DNA of 21,677 bases from an uncultured bacterium (lineage in GTDB: Bacteria > Vulcanimicrobiota > CADAWZ01): NCBI GenBank assembly GCA_949288455.1, contig CASEKF010000041.1:1-21677 (forward strand), written 5' to 3'. Below, piece by piece: positions 1 through 7,944 of this stretch; position 1 is the stretch's first letter, and every line of letters begins with the position of its first letter. A program made the translations under genes and the position numbers. The notes beneath the pieces are model-generated. The model searched no databases and had not been told where the DNA came from. It worked only from the letters and a program-made list of their open reading frames with translations.

Positions 1-1632
1 GACGGTTTTTTCTTTTTGATTTTACAGCCTCCTAAAAAAGCAGCCGTTTCTCAAACTATTCCTAAGGAACTTATTTTTATAGTCGATACTTCAGGTTCTC
101 AAAGTGGAAAACCTTTAGAGAAAGTTAAGGAAACTATGAAATATGCCATAGAAGGAATGAATCCTAACGACACTTTCAATATTATGGCTTTTTCAAACAA
201 GACGATTTCCCTTTTTCCTAAGCCAAGAAAAAACGCTTTAGAAAATAGAAAAGCGGCTAATGACTTTATGGAATCGCGTTTGGGAACAGGGGGCACATAT
301 ATGATGCCTGCTATATTGGAAGCTTTACAAGCCAAGGAAGACCCCGATCGTTTGAGAATAGTATGCGTTATGACCGACGGGTATATCGGCAACGATATGG
401 AAGTTATAGACGCAGTGAAAGAAAATATAGGAAACGCTAGATTATTTTCATTTGGAACAGGCAACGGAGTCAATCGGTTTTTGATTGAAAATTTAGCTAA
501 GGCTGGGAGAGGAGATTCGGAAATAATTACCCTAAGCGAATCGGGAAGAGAATACGCGGAGTCTTTTTACGATAAGCTTGCGTCTCCGTTATTAACTGAT
601 ATAGAGGTCGATTGGGGGGAACTTTCGGTTTCGGAAATATACCCCCAACGCGCTATGGATTTATTTAGCTCTAAACCCTTAATTTTCTCAGGTCGCTACG
701 ATAAATCCGGAAATGGAACTATAACTTTATATGGTAAAGCGGCAGACGGCCCTTTCGTGAAAAAAATTAACGTTGACTTCCCTGAAAAAGCTTTAATTGC
801 TACGTCTATTCCCGTCTTATGGGCTCGAATGAAAATTGAAGATATTATGCGGAGCAATTTATCGGAATTTTATGGAATTCGGCCTGACGAACGTATAAAG
901 AACGAAATAGTAAAAACTGCTCTTGAGTTTGGTTTAGCCACGCAGTTTACTTCTTTTGTAGCCGTAGAAGAAAAAATTGTAAATAAAAACGGCAAATCTG
1001 AAAAAATATCAGTTCCGGCAGAGATGCCTGAAGGGGTCGAATATGCCGGAATCTTTGGAAGTAGTTCCGGAGGTTCCGCAGAAGCTAGCGTTGCCATATC
1101 GATCGATACGGCGCAGGTTAACTCGTTGCGGTACAGCGGCAATACGCATTTACATACTGTGAAGCCAATAAGAAAGGTTAACGCCCCGGGGGCCAAGTTT
1201 GACAAAAAGTTAACTATATTGAAAGAGGCTATGGATTCCGGTTGGACTGTTAAGCCTTCATATGAAAAAATTAGCCAGGATGATATTCAAAAATATCCTA
1301 AATTAAATGAACTTAGAAATTTGAAATTTAAAAACGGTAAAATACGAGTGAGAATAACCTATGCCGGTTCTTTAGAGGCTATTGAGGATCTTTGCGGTAA
1401 ATCTAACGCAAAAATTCTCGATAAGACTTGTCAAGGCGGTTCTCAAGTGCTTTTTGTCGAAATTTCTCCTGATGCTTTATGGAAAATCGCTAAAAAAAGC
1501 GGGGTTACTTCAGTGGTTCTTGTCGAACAAAAAGAGAGAAGCCAAGTCGAATCATATGTAAGTTCGTTGTGGATATTATTAAAAAAGTCGTTATTTAATT
1601 GTATAAGTTTTTGCGAAAAGTATTTTTGCTAA
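1..1632 (+). CDS. VWA domain protein, probably VIT-VWA type, 5' end missing
   Basis: The reading frame is open from base 1 (DGFFFLILQPP...), so the gene begins left of the window; the TTG at 16 is not its real start. The segment before the VWA fold resembles the end of a VIT domain, where a 'dGyFlL...PP' stretch is usual. Numbering from the TTG at 16, the VWA domain covers about residues 17-190. It has a complete metal-dependent adhesion site: D24-T-S-G-S28, T94 in GTGGTY, and D121 in MTDGY. After it come a beta-rich region, a Gly/Ser-rich linker near 348-358 and a C-terminal alpha/beta region without a family I know. Proteins of this kind are usually envelope-associated and bind protein partners through the metal site. 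The ECF sigma gene starts 51 nt downstream, so the two may be co-transcribed. The VWA call is firm; the VIT part is inferred from its edge. Confidence 0.85.
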   Translation, partial: DGFFFLILQPPKKAAVSQTIPKELIFIVDTSGSQSGKPLEKVKETMKYAIEGMNPNDTFNIMAFSNKTISLFPKPRKNALENRKAANDFMESRLGTGGTYMMPAILEALQAKEDPDRLRIVCVMTDGYIGNDMEVIDAVKENIGNARLFSFGTGNGVNRFLIENLAKAGRGDSEIITLSESGREYAESFYDKLASPLLTDIEVDWGELSVSEIYPQRAMDLFSSKPLIFSGRYDKSGNGTITLYGKAADGPFVKKINVDFPEKALIATSIPVLWARMKIEDIMRSNLSEFYGIRPDERIKNEIVKTALEFGLATQFTSFVAVEEKIVNKNGKSEKISVPAEMPEGVEYAGIFGSSSGGSAEASVAISIDTAQVNSLRYSGNTHLHTVKPIRKVNAPGAKFDKKLTILKEAMDSGWTVKPSYEKISQDDIQKYPKLNELRNLKFKNGKIRVRITYAGSLEAIEDLCGKSNAKILDKTCQGGSQVLFVEISPDALWKIAKKSGVTSVVLVEQKERSQVESYVSSLWILLKKSLFNCISFCEKYFC

Positions 1633-1683
1633 ATTGAAGTTTTTGGAAGGCTCTAACTTTGGTTTTGTCTAAATGTCAACTGT

Positions 1684-2271
1684 ATGAACGATATGGATTT
1701 AAAATTTATAAATAGATGTATTGCCGGGGATACATCCGCTTGGGAAAAATTGTATTCCGAATATGCCCCGAAAGTTAAATCTTTTGTTTCAGCTTTTAGA
1801 TTATCTCAAGGCGAAACTGAAGATATATGTCAGGAAGTCTTCCTAGATTTATTTAAATCTCTCTCTTCTTTTAGAGGAGAAGCTTCTTTGCAGTCTTTCA
1901 TATTGAAAATAGCAAAATATCGATGCATAGCTTTTTATAGAAAAAATTTGGCTAAAAAAAGAGGAGGCGGCAATAGGACTCTTTCTATGGCTTCGACAGA
2001 CGCACGAGATTTTGAAGAAGGATATATTATTAAAGACGACGTTCATAACGTTGAGGATATCGCTATAATGAAAGAAGAAGCCTCCGAATTGCTTCTAGCT
2101 TTGGAACGCTTGTCTCCGGATTGTCGTAAAATTATAACTAAGCGCTATTTTGGAGGCTTTTCATACGCGAGTTTGGCTGAATCTTTTCATATGCCTATGG
2201 GAACTTTATGTTCAAAATTAAAAAGATGTTTAACGTATTTAGGGAAAATCTATAAAAAAATAAATTCATAG
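1684..2271 (+). CDS. ECF-type RNA polymerase sigma-70 factor
   Basis: This 195-residue protein has the two-domain layout of extracytoplasmic-function sigma factors. Region 2 lies at about residues 21-90: it holds the acidic EDICQEVFLDLF helix for core binding and a basic aromatic stretch, FILKIAKYRCIAFYR, of the type that opens the -10 element. Region 4 lies at about 133-186: ALERLSPDCRKIITKRYFGG followed by a helix-turn-helix ending in MGTLCSKLKRC, which would read the -35 element. The linker (91-130) is basic and then acidic. It directs RNA polymerase to a dedicated regulon, probably including this operon. The ATG at 1684 has no clear ribosome binding site; the ATG at 1693 is an alternative. 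The gene ends 10 nt before the anti-sigma gene, the normal arrangement for a sigma and its inhibitor. Confidence 0.9.
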   Translation: MNDMDLKFINRCIAGDTSAWEKLYSEYAPKVKSFVSAFRLSQGETEDICQEVFLDLFKSLSSFRGEASLQSFILKIAKYRCIAFYRKNLAKKRGGGNRTLSMASTDARDFEEGYIIKDDVHNVEDIAIMKEEASELLLALERLSPDCRKIITKRYFGGFSYASLAESFHMPMGTLCSKLKRCLTYLGKIYKKINS

Positions 2272-2281
2272 GGTAATTTTT

Positions 2282-3448
2282 ATGAAAAAATGCCTTTCTC
2301 CCGAACAATTAGTGCTTTATTGCGATAAATCTCTTGCAAATGATGAGAGAGAAGCTGTTCTAGAACATCTTAGAGTCTGTCGTAAGTGCAGAAAAGAATG
2401 CGGCGAAGTAGCTTCTTTGTTGAGTAGATTGGAATTTGCTTCGTCGTGTCCTTCTATTAATGAAATCTCATCTTTCGGATATGACGAATCTAGCCAGGCG
2501 AATCGTTTCCTTAAAAATCATATTAATTTTTGCGTAGATTGCGGGGATTTGCAAAAAAAATTAACGCTTGCCGAACAAGCTTTTTTAAAAAGTTCTTGTT
2601 CTTCTTCAGAGCGTATTCCTATGCGTCTTCTCGGCGCATTAGAAGAATTGTATCCTAATAGAGACAAGAGTTTTTTCAAGAGTTTTCTCGATAAATTATT
2701 ACGTTATTCAAAAGTCGCCGCTTGTTTTTTATGCGCGTTATGCTGTTTATTCGCTTTTTTCTTTTTTGGGGAAGACGGATTTATTAACGTGGAGAAAGTA
2801 AAAAAAATTGATTCTTCGGCTGAAATTAATTCTAGGACTTTTAATTCTCCCGTTTTATCTAAAGCAAATTTTAAGACTAACGGCGGGAAGCTTGAATTGA
2901 GTTGTGATTCGCCTTCGCCTGTTTCTTCGGCTCCGGCGCTATACGGAGACGTTTTTTCAGAGGACGTATCATTTTCAGATTTCTCTGAGAAAAATAATTT
3001 TTCTTTGCCTTACGACGAATATTTGCTACCGGATTTGATTAATTCTCCGTTAGATGTTGGAACGAGATTTTCTATCTCTAAGGATTTGGATTATTTGAAG
3101 CCGTCTGACGTCTTTTCTATATCTCGAAGAAATTCCGACGTTTTAGAAGACTATTCTTATACTTATCCTTTATTAAATAGAACTTCTTTCTTCCTTGTTT
3201 CTCCGGTTTTAAGTTTAGCCGGAGCTAATTCGCTTATTCCTGAATTTTATATTTCTCCGGACCTTCTTCGAAATATCATCAACGATTCGTTAGGCAGCGA
3301 AAGCGTAGACGTGAAATATGTTAAGAGACCGGGAATGTCTGGATACGCTTATAAAATTGTACGGAGGCGAATTTTTACTCAAAAAGAAGAAGAATATTTA
3401 CGGCAAATTTGCAATAAATTTAGAACTATTGAATTTATAATAGAGTAA
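2282..3448 (+). CDS. Membrane anti-sigma factor with two HxxxCxxC motifs
   Basis: A 388-residue single-pass protein encoded directly after the ECF sigma factor. The N-terminal cytoplasmic part holds two zinc-binding anti-sigma-type motifs: H29-x3-C33-x2-C36 and H80-x3-C84-x2-C87. One is usual; the second looks like an internal duplication of the fold. A very hydrophobic helix at about 145-163 (Cys- and Phe-rich) crosses the inner membrane. Residues 164-388 form a Ser/Asp-rich domain outside the cytoplasm with no family I recognise; this is the likely sensor part. Known members of the class hold the sigma factor at the membrane and release it after proteolysis or a conformational change. The partner assignment rests on adjacency. 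A hairpin at 3467-3510 closes the operon. Confidence 0.82.
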   Translation: MKKCLSPEQLVLYCDKSLANDEREAVLEHLRVCRKCRKECGEVASLLSRLEFASSCPSINEISSFGYDESSQANRFLKNHINFCVDCGDLQKKLTLAEQAFLKSSCSSSERIPMRLLGALEELYPNRDKSFFKSFLDKLLRYSKVAACFLCALCCLFAFFFFGEDGFINVEKVKKIDSSAEINSRTFNSPVLSKANFKTNGGKLELSCDSPSPVSSAPALYGDVFSEDVSFSDFSEKNNFSLPYDEYLLPDLINSPLDVGTRFSISKDLDYLKPSDVFSISRRNSDVLEDYSYTYPLLNRTSFFLVSPVLSLAGANSLIPEFYISPDLLRNIINDSLGSESVDVKYVKRPGMSGYAYKIVRRRIFTQKEEEYLRQICNKFRTIEFIIE

Positions 3449-3466
3449 GTTTATTTTATTAGGTAA

Positions 3467-3510
3467 GCTTTATATGCGGTTTATACATACAAATAAACCG
3501 CATATAAAGC
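3467..3510 (+). terminator. Perfect 17-bp stem-loop after the anti-sigma gene
   Basis: Arms 3467-3483 and 3494-3510 (GCTTTATATGCGGTTTA and its exact reverse complement) flank a 10-nt loop. The stem starts 18 nt after the anti-sigma stop codon. No clean T-run follows, only a T-rich stretch (TCTTTCTTTG), so it could be a terminator or an RNA 3'-end stabiliser. The ATG at 3474 lies inside the left arm, which argues against using it as the permease start. Confidence 0.6.
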
Positions 3511-3642
3511 GATATCTTTCTTTGTCTAAAGAAATTTTTGGGAAAAAAGGATGTAGCATAATTTTAGAGGCGCTTTTTATAAGCCGTTTTTTTTTACTTT
3601 TTAGTATCTTAACCGCAAAGCGAAATGGGCTGTTTACGATAA

Positions 3643-3673
3643 TTGACATAAAAAAGAAAAGCGCTATTATTAT
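3643..3673 (+). promoter_or_regulatory. Candidate sigma-70 promoter for the permease gene
   Basis: A perfect -35 box TTGACA at 3643-3648 is followed by an AT-rich -10 region, ATTATTAT (3666-3673), at a spacing of 17-19. Transcription would begin near 3680, about 30 nt before the GTG start at 3711 and downstream of the stem-loop at 3467-3510. This supports the shorter permease. The -10 match is only fair. Confidence 0.5.
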
Positions 3674-3710
3674 ATGTAAAAAAAATTTAGGACATAGGGG
3701 AAAATTTTGC

Positions 3711-5021
3711 GTGAATCTTGATCTTAACTCAATTATTGCATTGTGTATATTTATCGTTACGTTTGCTTTCATACTTTCCGAGAAAATAGATCGCGTGATC
3801 GTTTCTTTAGGAGGAGCCGCCGCAATGGTTATTCTAGGAGGCATTATGGGATTTTACGGGTATGAAGAAGCTTTGGCTATGATAGAATTGGATACTTTAA
3901 CGCTGTTATTTGCTATGATGACTTTGGTCGGAATGCTTGAGAAAACAGGGGCGTTTCAATTCCTAGCGGTAAGATTGGCTAAAATTAGTTCGGGAAAGCC
4001 CGTTAATTTACTAGTTATCTTAGGAGCCGCGACTAGTATTCTCTCAATGTTCCTTGATAACGTAACTACGGTTGTTTTAATAGCTCCCGTGACTATTTCA
4101 ATAGCGAAGATTTTAAAAATCTCATCCGCGCCTTTTCTAATAGGAGAGGCGTTAATGTCAAATATAGGCGGTTTAAGCACTATGGTAGGAGATCCTCCGA
4201 ATCTTATTATAGCCTCGTCAGTTCCGGAATTAACGTTTATGTCTTTTTTCGTTCATTTATTTCCTTACGCCCTTATTTCTTGGTTCGTTTGTTTATTTTG
4301 TATTTTGTTTTCTTTTAAAAAGGAAATGCGCAAAATGCCCGACGACGTGGACGCTTTAATGGCAATGAAGCCCGAAGATTCGCTTAGCGATCCTAAAAAC
4401 GCTTTGCGTCTCGCTTGGGTTTTTCTAGGCGTAGTAATAATGTTTTTTATGTCGGAAACGATACATGTGAAACCTGCCGTTATAGCCGTATTAGGAACCG
4501 TCGTTGGATTTTTGCTTACTAAAACTAAAGTAGACGACGCTCTTAGTAGGGTTGATTTCAGTATTTTAATTTTTTTTGCCGGTCTATTTGTAGCTGTGGG
4601 AGGACTTGAATATAGCGGTTTGCTAAAATCTATTTCAAATCTAGTCGTTCACATCGCAAAGGATAATCTTTTGCTTTGTTCTTTAGTAACCTTAGTCGGT
4701 TCCGCGGTGGCGTCTGCCATAATCGACAATATTCCGTTTACTATAGCCATGATACCGGTAATACAATCGCTTGGTCAGACTATGGGCGATATGAGTTCTC
4801 TTAATCCTTTATGGTGGGCTTTGGCGATTGGAGTAGGGTTAGGAGGCAACGGTACGGTTATAGGAGCTACGGCTAACGTTATTGTGGTGAAGTTGTCAGA
4901 GAAAACCGATACGCTTATAACTACTAGACTATGGATGAAGTCGGGATTTTTAACGAGTTTCTGTTCAGTTATGTTATCTGCTTTGCTCTTTGCGTTGATT
5001 TTTAATTTTATGAAAAACTAA
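3711..5021 (+). CDS. ArsB/NhaD-type (ion transporter superfamily) permease
   Basis: With the GTG start at 3711 the product is 436 residues, the usual size for this superfamily; AGGGG at 3696-3700 lies 10 nt upstream. The frame is open back to an ATG at 3474, but those 79 extra residues are not membrane-like and begin inside a stem-loop. The protein has about ten hydrophobic segments and the paired re-entrant signatures of the ArsB/NhaD/P-protein families: FLDNVTTVVLIAPVTI plus GGLSTMVGDPPNLI in the first half, and IIDNIPFTIAMIPV plus GGNGTVIGATANVIV in the second. Relatives move arsenite, Na+/H+, citrate or other anions across the inner membrane. The substrate cannot be read from the sequence, and no ars or other diagnostic gene lies nearby. 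It is followed at once by a convergent terminator. Confidence 0.85.
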   Translation: MNLDLNSIIALCIFIVTFAFILSEKIDRVIVSLGGAAAMVILGGIMGFYGYEEALAMIELDTLTLLFAMMTLVGMLEKTGAFQFLAVRLAKISSGKPVNLLVILGAATSILSMFLDNVTTVVLIAPVTISIAKILKISSAPFLIGEALMSNIGGLSTMVGDPPNLIIASSVPELTFMSFFVHLFPYALISWFVCLFCILFSFKKEMRKMPDDVDALMAMKPEDSLSDPKNALRLAWVFLGVVIMFFMSETIHVKPAVIAVLGTVVGFLLTKTKVDDALSRVDFSILIFFAGLFVAVGGLEYSGLLKSISNLVVHIAKDNLLLCSLVTLVGSAVASAIIDNIPFTIAMIPVIQSLGQTMGDMSSLNPLWWALAIGVGLGGNGTVIGATANVIVVKLSEKTDTLITTRLWMKSGFLTSFCSVMLSALLFALIFNFMKN

Positions 5022-5073
5022 ATTAATAAAAAAAATATGGCTGAAAACTTTCAGCCATATTTTTTTATTAATT
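5021..5073. terminator. Bidirectional terminator between permease and FHA gene
   Basis: A long hairpin with a GC core (ATGGCTGAAA / TTTCAGCCAT), a 2-nt centre at 5047-5048, and flanking A-run (8 A) and T-run (7 T) extended by AATTAAT / ATTAATT. The arms are 25-26 bp with a single bulged A. It serves both converging genes: the permease stop codon ends at 5021, where the left arm begins, and the FHA stop codon (5076-5078) lies just outside the right arm. Confidence 0.85.
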
Positions 5074-5075
5074 TT

Positions 5076-6092
5076 TTAAAGTCTTGCGAACGTTAATTCA
5101 ATTTTGCTTATCTTTATAACGTCTCCGCTTTTTAGCTGAGCTTGTTTTACATATTCTCCGTTTACCTGAATACCTGTTCCCGCGCTCATATCATGCACGG
5201 TAAAGACGGAATTGTCCGCTAATGATATAATAGCATGTCTGCTGGCAAGTTCCTTGTCGTCTTCGCTTTCCAATACGAAATCGCATTCAGGATCTTTACC
5301 TATAGATATTTGATTTTGCGATTCGTAATAATTAAACCTATAACCTGCGTTATCTCCTTTTCTTATAGTTATAGTCGCTATAACTCTTCCGCTTGGCCTT
5401 GTTTTTTTCTTTGTCTCTACGGCTGAGGCTTGCTGGAGAGGCGAAGATTGATGCTGAGGCTGCGAGGGCATAGGTTCCGGAGATTGTTGAGGCATATAGA
5501 ATTTATCTGCCGGAGAGAAAGGCTGCTGAAAACTTGGAGCGTTTGATTCCATTGAAAGCAACATTTCAGAATTTTTGCACGCATCGCATAAGTCATTTCC
5601 GGGAAGTACTTTTCTTCCGCATTTTGAGCATGCCGATTTATTTTTAGAACCTTTAGAGAGAGCTAAAAATATGATAAGTATTATTAAGATGCCAATTATT
5701 ATCAGCGCATAGACCCCATATTGATTTATAAGCGACATAACGGGATTGGATTCTGTCGAAACTTGAGTTTTTTGAGACGGTTTCTCTTCGTCTTCAAAGG
5801 TAATATCGTCGTCTGATTGTATGTTTGAGGAAGTTTGAGTATTTTCAGAATTTTCAGTTATATTTTTAGAATCTTGGTTATTTTCATTTTTATTCGCCGT
5901 TTTAGCTTTAGCCGGGGCGTTTTTTGATTTAGTATTCTTAACCGATTTTGCGTTTGTTTGCCGCTGAGTCGCGTTTTGAGCCGAATTCCCGGTATCGGGC
6001 TTGGAGTAAGCAGTTCCTGATAGAATGACGACACATAATATTATCAGCGGAGCTAAAAGTATTTTGAAATTTTTTCTTAAAGACCCATTCAT
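5076..6092 (-). CDS. Membrane protein with zinc ribbon and C-terminal FHA domain
   Basis: The 338-residue product has a basic and hydrophobic signal-like N-terminus (1-30), a long polar Asn/Lys/Ser-rich stalk (31-118), a transmembrane helix (about 127-146), a Cys4 zinc ribbon (C155, C158, C169, C172), a Pro/Gln-rich linker (180-228) and an FHA domain (about 239-338). The FHA signatures are present: SIGKDPECDF, SRH at 284-286 and GTGIQVNG. FHA domains bind phosphothreonine, so the protein probably docks a phosphorylated partner at the inner face of the membrane. Lysines after the helix suggest the C-terminal half is cytoplasmic and the stalk periplasmic. AAAGGAGAA about 10 nt upstream fixes the ATG start. 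The gene stands alone; no Ser/Thr kinase is visible in the window. Confidence 0.85.
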   Translation of the reverse strand: MNGSLRKNFKILLAPLIILCVVILSGTAYSKPDTGNSAQNATQRQTNAKSVKNTKSKNAPAKAKTANKNENNQDSKNITENSENTQTSSNIQSDDDITFEDEEKPSQKTQVSTESNPVMSLINQYGVYALIIIGILIILIIFLALSKGSKNKSACSKCGRKVLPGNDLCDACKNSEMLLSMESNAPSFQQPFSPADKFYMPQQSPEPMPSQPQHQSSPLQQASAVETKKKTRPSGRVIATITIRKGDNAGYRFNYYESQNQISIGKDPECDFVLESEDDKELASRHAIISLADNSVFTVHDMSAGTGIQVNGEYVKQAQLKSGDVIKISKIELTFARL

Positions 6093-6365
6093 AGAAAAAA
6101 TTCTCCTTTAAATTAAGTTTGCATATTTTATTATGTTAATTTATTTTTTTATTTCACGATTATTTTATAAAAACCCTTTTAAAACTCCTTACTTTAAAAA
6201 AAAGCTGAGAATAACGATATATAATAAATATTAGACAATGAAGTAAGCTATTAAAAGAGATAAAGATAATTGGAAAAAATATTGAACTCTTTGGAAAAAA
6301 GGTTTATTATAAAAAGATTCGCCTGTCAAGCAATTATATGATTTTAAATTAATTGTTTGGCGTTT

Positions 6366-6693
6366 ATGGAGACAATAAAATTTTTGTCTGACAACGCATC
6401 TAAACTTAAGTTTATATTTTCAGAATTGAACGAAGAAGGATAAAAAACGGTTATTAGAATATGCCGAACTCTCTTTTATGGAGATATCAAAAATTCGGGC
6501 AAGCGGCTTGGAAAATTCTTTGTAGAATAGAAAAAAGAATGTTTTGAGGCTTATATGCGTCTTTATGCCTTCTGGGCTTTTGTCGAAAAACGAATGCGAG
6601 AGTAAATTAGAAAGCCGAACGAGGACTAAAATTATATGGAAAAACGGCATAGTTTCTACGCCGTTAAGAAGACAAGCGGTTGGAATAGAATAG
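6366..6693 (+). pseudogene. Possible decayed gene fragment (regulator-like?)
   Basis: From the ATG at 6366 the frame reads METIKFLSDNASKLKFIFSE then LNEEG and hits TAA at 6441, right at a run of six A (6442-6447). Moving one base into the frame of 6448 gives KRLLEYAELSFMEISKIRAS and so on, to a TAG at 6523, and the same frame then stays open for 55 more codons to a TAG at 6691. The joined segment 'LNEEG..KRLLEYAE' resembles the 'LNeeGqekLLeYAe' helix common at the C-terminus of XRE-family regulators. This suggests a gene lost through an indel in the A-run plus later stops. There is no ribosome binding site at 6366, and the match is short, so the call is tentative. Confidence 0.3.
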
Positions 6694-6785
6694 GGGAGCT
6701 TAAATGGTTTGGAGAAATAATTCTATGCTAAATCGCGACGCAATGAAAAGTAGTTATTGATTTATCGCTGTAGCAGGTAATATGG

Positions 6786-6809
6786 AATGCGTAAATAAAA
6801 TTACGCATT
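6786..6809 (+). other. Small stem-loop upstream of mnmA
   Basis: Perfect 9-bp arms AATGCGTAA / TTACGCATT with a 6-nt loop (ATAAAA). No T-run follows on the plus strand, so it is a weak terminator candidate. It could be the remnant 3' end of the decayed fragment upstream or a leader structure of mnmA. Confidence 0.3.
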
Positions 6810-6894
6810 AGGAACAATCTAATATCTTTCATAGTTAAATTGATTGAGAATTGTCATTAATTTAATAAATAGGATATAGAGAAGGGATTGAACT

Positions 6895-7944
6895 ATGAAG
6901 AAACGGGTTTTGGCGGCTTTAAGCGGAGGTATGGATTCCGCTGCCGCCGCTGTCTTATTAAAAGAACAGGGATTTGAAGTCTTAGGCGCTATAATGAAAT
7001 TATGGAACGATTCTACCGGCGAGAAACATTCATGCGGTTCGCCTAATGATGTTGAGGACGCCGAGAATTTAGCGAAGAAGCTGGGAATTGAATTTATATC
7101 TTTGGATTTAAGCAAAGAATTTGCAGATGAAATTTATAAGTATTTTATCGACGAATATTTAAAGGGAAGGACTCCTAATCCTTGCGTAAGATGTAACGCT
7201 AGAGTAAAATTTGGACTGTTTGTAAAAAAACTTGAATCATTTGGTTTAAATTTTGACTATATAGCTACCGGACATTACGCTTATTCTTGTTTTGACGAAG
7301 ATAAACAACGCTTCTGTTTAAAGTTGTCGAAAGATCAAAAAAAAGACCAGACTTATTTTCTTTCCCAGCTTTCTCAGGAACAAATTTCAAAAACAATTTT
7401 TCCTCTTGGAAAATTGACTAAGACCGAAGTAAAACGCATGCTTGCTTTTAAAAATATAAAGCTTTTTGAAAAAAGAGAAAGCCAAGATTTTAAAGCCGGA
7501 AAATTCCTGCTTAACGGTATAAATTCTAAGCCAGGAGATATTCTTTTATTAGGCGTGGGAAAGTTAGGAACTCATAAAGGAATTTGCGGATATACGATAG
7601 GACAAAGAAAAGGTTTGGGAGTTTCTTATTCTAAGCCTTTATATGTAGTGAAGATAATTCCCGAACTTAATCAAATAGTTCTTGGAGAAGAAAAGGATCT
7701 TTTTAAAAAAGAATGTTATATTTCTCATATTAATTTCGTTTCGTTTTTATTTAAGCCAGGAGACGAATTTACAGGCGAGATTAAAATAAGAGCTGTACAT
7801 CCCAGGACTGAATGTTTTGTTAAGATCTTATACGAAGATAAAGCGCTTGTCACTTTTAAAGTTCCTCAAAAATCGGTAACTCCAGGGCAGGCGGCGGTAA
7901 TTTATATTGGAGATTATCTTGCTTTGGGAGGTATAATTGATTAA
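6895..7944 (+). CDS. mnmA: tRNA-uridine 34 2-thiolase MnmA, CxxC variant
   Basis: The 349-residue product is a cytoplasmic PP-loop enzyme that makes 2-thiouridine at the wobble position of tRNA-Lys, -Glu and -Gln, activating U34 with ATP and replacing the C2 oxygen with sulfur. The ATP pyrophosphatase loop is ALSGGMDSA (8-16). Other MnmA hallmarks are GRTPNPCVRCN (91-101), YIATGHYA (122-129), DQTYFLSQL (151-159) and TIGQRKGLG (234-242), followed by the C-terminal beta-barrel. The family's first cysteine is C100 and it gains a partner, C97. The second catalytic cysteine, expected in SQDIC, is replaced: the sequence is SQDFK (196-200). GAAGGG 8 nt before the ATG fixes the start. The last 8 nt overlap pbpC, so the two are translationally coupled. 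Confidence 0.93.
   Translation: MKKRVLAALSGGMDSAAAAVLLKEQGFEVLGAIMKLWNDSTGEKHSCGSPNDVEDAENLAKKLGIEFISLDLSKEFADEIYKYFIDEYLKGRTPNPCVRCNARVKFGLFVKKLESFGLNFDYIATGHYAYSCFDEDKQRFCLKLSKDQKKDQTYFLSQLSQEQISKTIFPLGKLTKTEVKRMLAFKNIKLFEKRESQDFKAGKFLLNGINSKPGDILLLGVGKLGTHKGICGYTIGQRKGLGVSYSKPLYVVKIIPELNQIVLGEEKDLFKKECYISHINFVSFLFKPGDEFTGEIKIRAVHPRTECFVKILYEDKALVTFKVPQKSVTPGQAAVIYIGDYLALGGIID

Larger units (their letters stand above)
6093..6894. other. Gene-poor interval between FHA gene and mnmA
   Basis: About 800 nt without an intact gene. The first 270 nt are very AT-rich and hold the upstream region of the FHA gene. From 6366 to 6693 the plus strand carries protein-like fragments broken by a frameshift and a stop (separate entry). 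A small stem-loop lies at 6786-6809. I see no tRNA, no known riboswitch and no convincing promoter for mnmA. Confidence 0.5.

Noticed and set aside
3474-3710. N-terminal extension of the permease from ATG 3474
   Set aside because: The ATG lies in the arm of a perfect stem-loop, the 79 residues are not typical of the family, and a TTGACA promoter and AGGGG site lie downstream, pointing to GTG 3711.
6420-6650. 76-codon minus-strand frame in the gap before mnmA
   Set aside because: Phe/Ser-rich composition expected from the antisense of an AT-rich coding remnant, and no ribosome binding site was noted.
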